A stretch of DNA of 64,000 nucleotides, taken from Zygnema cylindricum. Taxonomy: Eukaryota > Streptophyta > Zygnematophyceae > Zygnematales > Zygnemataceae. Location: positions 254,428 through 318,427 of the forward strand of contig JBBHKE010001856.1 of NCBI GenBank assembly GCA_037447655.1. Direction: 5' to 3'. Under the pieces are notes generated by a model that did not search any database, was not told where the DNA came from, and saw only the letters and a list, made by a program, of their open reading frames with translations. Below, one piece after another: positions 56,701 to 64,000 of this stretch. A program made the position numbers and the translations under genes. The stretch's first letter is position 1. Each line of letters opens with the position of its first letter.

Positions 56701-58851
56701 TATTTTCTCATTCGGATATGGGCAGTTTTGGTCTTTCGTGTCCATTGTCTCATTAGGTTTTAGGTTTGAGGAAAATTATGTCATTTATAGTAGAGCATTA
56801 AATGTGCATTTCTCCAGTTTTTGTAGATGATGATGTCAATTTTGGCCATTCTCTTAGCTTGATGCATTGAGTATTGTTTTTTTTTGTTTTTCAGAATGGA
56901 TGCAAAACGACGAGCTGAAGCGAGGGAGCGTCGGAAAGCCCGGACTGGAGCTCGCCGAGCAGGAAGAACAACTGGAGGACATGGTGGGCCATCAAATGGA
57001 GCTCCGTCATTGATGGAAGGAGAGTCAAGCAGTGATGAAAGTGAGAGTGAACAGACAGCTTATACTTCAGCAAGACAAGAGGTGCTCGCGGTTGCAGGTA
57101 TGGTGCCTGTATTGCTTTAGGTGGGTGTTGTTGGTCTTCCTCTCTTTGTCGTGGAACGTAGTGTGAGGCTTGGTTTTCCAAGGCTCTCAAATAATGTTGT
57201 TTGTGTTAGATGGTACTTTGCTTGTACTTGGCTAGGTTCAGCAAGATGTTGGACTTTTAAGACACCTTTGCGGCAAACTGAGATTAGAGTTGATGTTCGT
57301 CTCCGGCAGTCTACAGGTAGGGACATCCCAATGAAATTAGTTGAGGCTGATTGGCCCTGAAAAACAGAAGTGGTGTGCTAGATAATTTTTGGGCCACCGT
57401 GTGTTTCAGTTACAACAACTTGCTGCATTTGTCTCCATGTTACCATCTTGTCAGTGAGTGAGAGTATAACTCCAAAAATTCAACTAATCCAAAAGGACTC
57501 TCAGCTATATATATTTAGAAGATAAAGGTCTGCCGGAAACTGTTGTGGTCTGTAGCAACAGGGGCTTCTTTTGGTTTCAGAATTGACAAATAAGTAAGAT
57601 TAGCAATAAAACCTAGCCACATTTGTGACATGTATCACTTTTTAAAATCAAGTTGAAGTTGCTGGGCATGCTGTGTGAAGGCTGATGTATATATATTAAA
57701 TGCGACTTAAGGCCACAGAAAATGATGCTCGAATTTGCAAATGCTTCAGTGCAACATAAATTTTAAGAGGAAACAGGTCAACAATGCTGATTTGGTGTAA
57801 GAGTTTCACAGCGCCATCCTCATTGCCCATTTTTTTTCCGTCTTGGGTTTTAGATGCTTGGAAATACCGGCTTGGAAGCATGCCAGGCCTTTTGGTGCCA
57901 CCATCAAAGGTCGCCATCCGTTTCGGTGGAACTCTGGTAGACATCATGTATTTTTCTTGTCCTATGATGTCTGTAAAGTTTTTTACATAGTCTCTTGTAT
58001 GACTTTTACCCTGTCACCTTGCTGGTTCCAGATGGTGTTTTTGGCGACGCAGCTGAAGAATTTTCGAAGTTGGCAATTGTGAAGTCCAAGTTCGAAACAT
58101 GGAAAACGAGATACCCTGCGTCCTATCGAGACGCATATTGTTCCCTATCAGCTCCAACTCTCTTTGCGCCTTATGTTCGTTTGGAACTTCTCCGATGGGA
58201 TCCCCTGTATGGAAGTGTAGGCTTTGAGTCGATGAATTGGTAAGTTGTGACTCATGATCAGATGAAGAATCTTTTTCACGAAACAGAGCATAAGCTGGTC
58301 TGTGGTTCAAGGGCTTTGTAGAGCTAACTTCTGTGGATACTGTTTCATGAAAGTGATAATGAAGGGCATTCAGCTGAAAAAGATGGTCAATAAGCCTGAC
58401 CAAAAACCAAAATCGTTTGAATTTGTCTTTCCTCAAACCAAACGAACAAACAAAACATAATTGACATTCTTTCTCAAATTTATAATGTTAAGCTTCATCC
58501 CGTTCACACAGACAATGCATTCTCAAACTATTCAGTTTCTTGTCAATGCTGGAACGGCACAACAGGTACAACACACTGTTCGATTATGGCATGCCGGACG
58601 ACAGTGTTGGAGAAGCGCCACCTGGTGATCCCGACGCCAACCTTGTCCCCCGTTTAGTGGAGAAGGTAGCGCTTCCGATGCTAAGGGAGAGACTCTCCCG
58701 CTGCTGGGACCCGGCCAGTCTGGCAGCCTCGGCCCGGGCGGCAGCCGCACTGCAGGAGATGCTGGTCTATGTGCCGCTGGAAAGCGAGACGCTGCAGGAG
58801 CTCCTCACTGACGTCAAGTCGCGTCTGGCAGATGCTGTAGCAAAGTCGCAG
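50788..58851 (+). CDS. ILP1/PAXBP1 (GCFC) homologue, C-terminally truncated
   Basis: Exons: 50,788-51,276, 54,465-55,418, 55,727-55,894, 56,283-56,557, 56,895-57,097, 58,032-58,239 and 58,566-58,851, with consistent phases, giving 861 codons. The start is the first ATG in frame, encoding MFLNKKKPKFRRR, the usual basic N-terminus. Then come the LLSFGDEGED acidic repeats; YTKEKLAEL-KNTRTLGG across the first splice; VIVLKGLLKPP; DEEDEEALRWEEEQLRKGVGKR; a coiled coil (exons 3-4); LDEFGRDINMQKR; GESSSDESESEQTAY; and the start of the GCFC domain (FETWKTRYPASYRDAYCSLSAPTLFAPYVRLELLRWDP is characteristic, as is LFDYGMP). Family members act in the nucleus with the spliceosome disassembly/NTR machinery; plant ILP1 also affects endoreduplication. 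The remainder of the GCFC domain, expected after 58,851, is absent from the window. Confidence 0.92.
52142..52333. mobile_element. TA-type MITE in ILP1-like intron 1
   Basis: Inverted ends TACACTGTAAATTGTTGTTAG and TACACCGTGAAACGCTATTGC, 192 bp, inside the 3.2-kb first intron. Confidence 0.6.
53328..53400. repeat. GATATAGAGATA microsatellite
   Basis: About six units of a 12-base GATATAGAGATA/GATATA pattern in intron 1 of the ILP1-like gene. Confidence 0.9.
55915..56105. repeat. imperfect GGGAGA-type purine tract in ILP1-like intron 3
   Basis: Plus strand GAGGGCGAGGGAGAGGGAGG and, later, GGGAAAGGGAGAGGGAGAG flank a pyrimidine-rich middle (55,960-56,010). Same motif type as the transporter's intron array. 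Confidence 0.7.
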
Positions 58852-59455
58852 GTGAGAGAGGGAAGCAAAGCCGGGGGTGAGAGGGGGGAACTAAGTCGCA
58901 GGTGAGAGGCGGCTCTCGCTTTTCCTCTCTCCCTTTCTTCTATACATGTACATATGTGTATGTTTATCAGCTTTTTTTATACGTTTCTTTACGTTCCATT
59001 TCTTGCAGCATTCTTAACTCTTTTTATTTTCGCCCTTACTATTTGCTCCTTATTTGTAATCCGTTTTTTTGCTCATTTGTCACTCTTTTCTTCACTGTAT
59101 CACAAATATTTTCATACACATGGTTAAACCCTTTCCGTTCTGGTTCCTGTTTTTGTTCTGGGTTTCCAATGTTTTCTTTAATTCATATTATTTTTCCTAT
59201 TTTCACATTTTTGGGCAGCGAATTTAAAAGAAATCTTAGCGATTTCATGTTTGGTGTGGATTTTTTTCTTTTGAAGCTCGAAATGTATTTTGTGATACAC
59301 GTGTCTTCTTTTTTTTTATCATATTTTCTTATTTGGTTCCTCTATAACGGCAGTTTTTTATCGTTTTTTAGTGCTCTTAAACATTTCTTACGCCTTTTTT
59401 AGTGTTCATTTTCATTTCTAATTCTGATACTTCCTTTTTCTCGAATTTTACGCAG
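58852..59455. other. non-coding DNA between the truncated ILP1-like exon and the LFG exon
   Basis: T-rich. The exon-7 donor context AAGTCGCAGGTGAGAG is repeated 50 bases downstream (58,902), giving two tandem candidate 5' splice sites. I see no further ILP1-type or Bax-inhibitor coding exon. Confidence 0.6.
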
Positions 59456-59671
59456 ATTTTCTTTCCTTCGGGTCATACGGGTCGTGCTATCTATTCTCTG
59501 ATTGGTTCATTGATTTTCTCTCTTTATGTCATCTACGATACCGACAATTTAATAAAACGATATTCTTACGACGAATACGTTTGGGCTTCTGTCGCTCTCT
59601 ATTTGGATATCGTCAATCTTTTCCTCAATTTGTTGAATCTTTTAAAAGAAATTCAAGGAGGAAATCGCTAA
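59456..59671 (+). CDS. last exon of a Bax-inhibitor-1/LIFEGUARD family protein
   Basis: Acceptor TTTTACGCAG precedes an open frame of 71 codons ending TAA. It encodes IFFPSGHTGRAIYSLIG, then two membrane helices around IFSLYVIYDTDNLIKRYSYDEYVWASVALYLDIVNLFLNLLNLL, and a short tail. This is the C-terminal part of the TMBIM/LFG family, ER or Golgi membrane proteins that limit cell death and calcium leak. The two aspartates in YDTD and YLDI correspond to the family's pH-sensing di-aspartyl pair. The upstream five or so helices are not found anywhere in the window. The exon is phase 0 and follows the ILP1-like exon, also phase 0, so the two could splice in frame. It may instead be a displaced fragment or part of a misassembly. 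Confidence 0.85.
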   Translation: MFFPSGHTGRAIYSLIGSLIFSLYVIYDTDNLIKRYSYDEYVWASVALYLDIVNLFLNLLNLLKEIQGGNR

Positions 59672-59677
59672 ACCATT

Positions 59678-59779
59678 GAAATTTGTGCTAAATTTCTGAA
59701 ATTGGAGCTAAAAATTGTAATCCGAGCTGAGAAATGTGAAATTCGAGCTAAAAAAAATGAAATTTCGGCTAAAAGTTTG
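59678..59779 (+). repeat. 21-bp degenerate tandem repeat after the LFG stop
   Basis: Five units of a GAAATTYGAGCTAAAAATT-like pattern begin seven bases after the stop codon, probably in the 3' UTR. Confidence 0.7.
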
Positions 59780-60851
59780 AGAAGAAAATGGAGAAAAAAA
59801 TTGGGTAAGCTTGTAAAAATAAAGAAGGCGTAGTTATTGCTTTTTTCCGGCGAAATTTTGGATGGAGAAAAACGGTCAAATGTAAGATTTTCGAGAGAGT
59901 TGTGAATTGACATTTTTGTTTGTTGTCGTTTGTTTTTCGGTGTTAACTAGTCTTATAAAAGGGGTAATTTCTTACATTTTTTGTGGTTTATATACTCCTT
60001 TTCCAGAAAAACTGTTTTCGGGGGAATTCTTTTATCCAATGTTAGTTTTTTGTGAAAAAGGGAAAAAGGAGACAGGGAGGAAGGAATAAAGGGAAAACTA
60101 GGTTTGGGAAGCTTTTTGATTAGAAGAGTAACATAAAGTTTTGAATGTGCAATATCTTTTCCGCATGTGAAGGAGACAATGCCGGAATGTAAAAGATACT
60201 ATGAAATGAGATTGAAGGTTTATAATTTCAGGCATCAATAATTATTATTGTTATTATTGTGTTTTATATTTAATAGGTTTATGGTTGTCAACTCAATTTT
60301 CTGTTTTTTTTTTTTTGTCTTGTTTGCAATTCCATTTTTGTAACATTGACAACCTTCGAAAAAAATGTTAGGTCGTCTCACAAACAAATTAAGAAAAAAA
60401 ATAAAAATGCTTTTGACGAGTAAGGTCTCTATAGCACGAATATAAAAAAAATCGAATGTGTAGAGACCCGGAACGACGAGCGACCGTACAATTCGCCCAG
60501 TTGACTTTTTTGAACGGTAACAAAATGTATAGTTTTTGTAAAAAAAATGCACTTTTTATATGAAATGCTTCAGCTTTCTGTTTTAGCGAATCAGAATTTA
60601 CTTGGATTTTCTTGAAGATAACAACAAAACGTCGAAACGAATCAGTTTTTTTTTCGAATGCAAAGTACAATTTCCGTTGTTTAATTAACGAAACGTATGT
60701 TTCTATTTGTACATGAGCTCGTATTTTATTTTCAATGCGGTTCTGCTATTTCGACGTCTGTTTTATGTTTCACCCAAATTTGTTGTCCGTGTACGGATAC
60801 CTTTACTACTGTACTCTCCGTGCACACCCTAAAATCATCGTAATTGACTAA
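59780..60851. other. no gene recognised
   Basis: AT-rich with A/T runs. Presumably 3' UTR then intergenic DNA. Confidence 0.5.
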
Positions 60852-61487
60852 GGGTGACGATTGTATACGTCGACAATGCCCGTGACGGCTGTCGACAGTG
60901 TACAATCTGTGATGACGCACCAAATTGTAAAAAAATGCGTTGAACGTCGCGAGAATGCGAGGCTGCGTGAGAGAGGCGGCGTGTGCGACTTGCTGGGGCG
61001 CCCTCAAAGATTTCTCAAGATTTCGTCAAATGGCATTCGAATTTTAAGACCTGTGAAATGGAAAAAGTACGTACTGAACGAAACATGACAAAACAAAACA
61101 AATTGTGTACTTTGTTGGACGCAAACAGACAAAATATAACGAATAATGTACCTTCCACCGTCGCTTGAATTCGCTTGAAATTTTTGAAAAAAAAAATACA
61201 CGTGCGAATACGTGTTTCTATTTGTTTTTCAAAAATACTTTGTTTTAAAACACATTGGCCCTGTATTTTAAAGAAAAGTTTGAAGATGATGTTTTTTAAC
61301 GTGGCTCTGGGTCGAAGAACACAAGACGACAAGATGTAGTACATATTAAATTTGACGATGACGCGAAATGTACTTCTCTTTTTTTCTATTTTTTTTGTAT
61401 GGTTGAAACTCACGCGGTACGGCTTTAAGTTTTCCAGGAAAACGACAGAAAAAAACCCTTACTTAAGCACACAAAGACACACCCTAA
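60849..61487 (+). mobile_element. Harbinger-like repeat, copy C
   Basis: 60,852-61,484 is flanked by TAA on both sides. It starts GGGTGACGATTGTATACG and ends, inverted, GGGTGTGTCTTTGTGTGC. The body matches copies A and B (GGGGCGCC, TTTTAAAACACATTGGCCC, GAAGAACACAAGACGAC). The left terminal ~110 bp of the family is missing. Confidence 0.65.
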
Positions 61488-61533
61488 GTTCAATGTAACG
61501 ATTCGCGATTAAATTTCAATTTTGCGGCTAATG

Positions 61534-62740
61534 TCGCTTCTCCATCAGGCGCCGACAGTAATCGTACAAAAACGTTTACTAGCACTAATATTTCGTTCAC
61601 ATCTCCATCAGGTCGTGTCAGCAATGTTATATTCGCGTATGTGCTTTATTTCGATTGGCGCACGTAGGTTCCTCTTCTGATGACGAACATATTCAAAGAT
61701 TCCAAAAGCAAAATATCTGAACTGGTATCCGTACAGCCAGCCGCTACTTTTGTGTTTTGTTCTTTTTGTCATTGTTTTGTCGTTCGTGCTTCGTCGTGGC
61801 GCCGCAAATTCCGGATGTCAACGCATGGTGGAGGAGGCGTCACGGCACATTATTTGACAAACATTTTCTCATTGTTTTTGTTGGATTTGACTCCCGCTTT
61901 TCCGAAAGCGCGTGGCAAATGTCAGAAGGCGCGTGGTTTGTACGTGACCTTTCCACGAGTAAACATTTTACACGTCTGGTGATTGGCCAGTGTCGTCTTT
62001 GAGGAGAGTAGCGAATCACTAGACGGGGTGACCTTTTGCTTCGAAAATTCATAATCGGACGGTCGACGTTGTCGCCCAAAAGTTTAGAGAATCTCGAATC
62101 CCCAGTAATCATGTTTTATATATAAAAAAAAACAGTACGGAAATGAGCTGGATATGTACAAAAATATATTTTTTATAGTAAACAACCCCAATTTTTGCCA
62201 GACGAAGGTTCACCTTAAGGTCGCTTCTCCATCGGGCGCTGACAGTAATCGTCTGGAAACGTTACTGGCAGTAATACTTCGTTCACTTCTCCATCAGGTC
62301 GTGTCAGCAATGGAATCTATCGCGTACGTGCTTTCTTTCGATTGGATGCACGTAGGTTAATGTTCTGACGGGAGGCAGTCAAAGATCCAAAAGCACAATA
62401 TTTGAACTTTTATGCGTACATCCAGCTGCAAAATAAATTACGTGAATGTACAGTTTGTACTTTCGTGTTTTGTATTTTTTGTAGTTGTTTTGTTGTTCGT
62501 GTTCGTCGTGGCGCCCCAAATTCCGGCTGTCAGATCTTGGAGGAGGCCTCACTGACATTCTTCAACAAAGATTTTTTTTGGTGGTTTTCGTTGGATTTGA
62601 TTCCTGCCTGTCCGAAAGCGCGTGGCAAATGTCCAAAGGCGCGCGGTTCGTACGTGACCTTTCCACGCGTAAAGTACCATCAGACATTTCTGTAATCGTG
62701 CGGCCAACTCTACAGTCCGGTTGATTGAGTCGATGTTCCA
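61534..62740. repeat. two ~520-bp direct repeats, 687 bp apart
   Basis: TCGCTTCTCCATC(A/G)GGCGC begins copies at 61,534 and 62,221. Shared blocks include CAGGTCGTGTCAGCAATG, TTTCGATTGG, CGAAAGCGCGTGGCAAATGTC and CGTACGTGACCTTTCCACG. They are diverged and non-coding, and look like a tandemly duplicated unclassified repeat. Confidence 0.8.
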
Positions 62741-64000
62741 TCACGTAGAGTATGTAAGCCACGTGTTATAATTTTACTGGCGCCAAGCAAGCTACGTTTT
62801 GATAGTGAATATCTTTCCGATTTTTTAGCACCGACAAATTTAACTTCAAATCTCCACTTGCGTACCATGTACGTATGAACTTTTATACTTTTTGCAGACG
62901 CCAATCTGTACGCCAGCTCATTTTTTAGGATTTCTGTTTTCGAACATAACGAAAGTCCTTTGAGAAAAATAGTGTGGTGAACAAAAGTTACTGAAAATAG
63001 CGTGACAAAGGAATGTTACGAAATTTCCTTTTTATTTTCGGTTGTATTGTGGAAAGAGCGTGTCATGTGCAAATCTTAAGATTTTTCGTTGGTGTTACAT
63101 CATGACACGTAGCTTAATTGTCCAGCGTGTCACGCGTTTTTTTTTATGTATTAGCCAACCCACCTCCTCGAGGTGGGTTGACAATTACAGAGAAAAATGA
63201 AGCGAACGCCTCGCAGATGAACATCCGACGGTCAGTACCACCTCCCAACCCTTTGGAGAGTATTGGCAAGATTCTCTGTAATGTTGTTTTTCATATAAAA
63301 ACAAAATAAGCGGTACGGTTTGATACGGATAGTCGCTGATTTTTGTAAACTACGCCACTTTTCGTCTGATGGAATGTCACCTTAAGTTAAAAGCTAACAT
63401 AAGCTCGCAGAGTGGAGCTCGCTTAAAGTGAAAAACGAAAAAAAAATGATAGTCTGCAACACTTTTATTTACATTTTACATGTGGCTGCCGCAGTTTTGT
63501 TAGCGTAAACCTTCGTCGGCCGTGTGAATTATTGATTTTATTATGCGCGGCAAAAGTTTAACCGGTTTCTACTACATTTTGAAAGTCTAAGCAGTTCAAT
63601 TGATTGACCGTCAAATCTAAAGTCAACGGTACTTAATTGTACCAGCGTGTACCTAAAATGTACAATCTTTGACAAAGTGACGTAAGTGACCGTGCGCAAC
63701 CAAAATAGTCACTACCATGATCAATTCCCTAATTATTATTTTACGTTTGAACAATGAACTTTTGGCGACGTGTATTTATTTATTTAAGGTATTTGAACTT
63801 CTCGTCATATTGGTTACATAAAGTACAATCCAGAAGCTTTCTACTGGCGGAGCGCATATTGAACTAACGGTAAGCTGACTTGTAATTTCGAACTATTAAA
63901 TTTGGTCACAAAACAATATTAAAAAGGTCTTAATTTATCTGGATATTATCATATTATGGTATTCAGTTAGCCCATATTATACGAGTAGTATTTGATACAG
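62741..64000. other. no gene recognised
   Basis: AT-rich intergenic DNA. A short inverted CCCACCTCCTCGAGGTGGG palindrome lies at 63,160-63,178. No domain-bearing open frame. Confidence 0.5.

Noticed and set aside
59678-59779. CRISPR-like array
   Set aside because: Units are directly adjacent, degenerate and without spacers, and the DNA is eukaryotic.

Overview
This is nuclear DNA of a eukaryote, most likely a green-lineage (plant or algal) genome. Spliced genes with GT-AG introns sit among many transposable elements. Evidence for the lineage: a plant-type AVT3-like amino acid transporter, an ILP1/PAXBP1-type splicing factor and a MUS81 gene; plant-style TTTAGGG/CCCTAAA telomere-like stretches (near 12,230 and 16,620-16,740); and Ty3 chromoviruses and Ty1/copia elements. 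I cannot name the species; a streptophyte alga is only a guess. A 10-N assembly gap lies at 10,499-10,508.

Layout. 1-9,394: nested retrotransposons on the minus strand. A decayed Ty3/gypsy chromovirus (5' LTR 6,251-6,723; gag-pol down to about 1,555; an extra ORF at 245-1,576) interrupts a copia-type gag (about 6,724-7,540). The outer LTR of that copia element carries a hAT MITE with a perfect 8-bp target duplication. 9,400-12,160: Harbinger-like and hAT-like non-autonomous repeats. 12,165-12,734: a single-exon gene of unknown function with a possible transit peptide. 15,204-17,792 (minus): three-exon vacuolar amino acid transporter with a ~600-bp purine hexamer array in intron 1. 18,700-21,392: MITEs, one nested inside another.

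21,398-29,081: an LTR-internal-LTR-internal-LTR array (period 3,190 bp) of a gag-only copia-type element, bounded by a single 5-bp target duplication (GGTAA). Its primer-binding site matches the anticodon stem-loop of initiator tRNA-Met, not the tRNA 3' end, and lies inside the gag coding sequence. A decayed relative (33,586-37,127, duplication GGCGA) has the same arrangement. 29,082-32,980: stacked Harbinger-like repeats, then a solo gypsy LTR (32,985-33,439).

37,133-42,700: intergenic DNA with MITEs. 42,738-48,277 (plus): MUS81 structure-specific endonuclease subunit, 12 exons resolved, N-terminal exons not found. 49,280-50,327: two hAT MITEs. 50,788-58,851 (plus): seven exons of an ILP1/PAXBP1 (GCFC) homologue that stops in the middle of the GCFC domain. 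The next recognisable exon (59,456-59,671) is the final exon of an unrelated Bax-inhibitor/LIFEGUARD membrane protein. It is in a compatible splice phase, so an in-frame chimera is possible. 59,672-64,000: non-coding repeats.

The host genes (DNA repair, splicing/transcription, vacuolar transport, membrane stress protein) do not form a pathway. The most unusual biology is the half-tRNA-primed gag-only retroelement array and the truncated-gene/foreign-exon junction.
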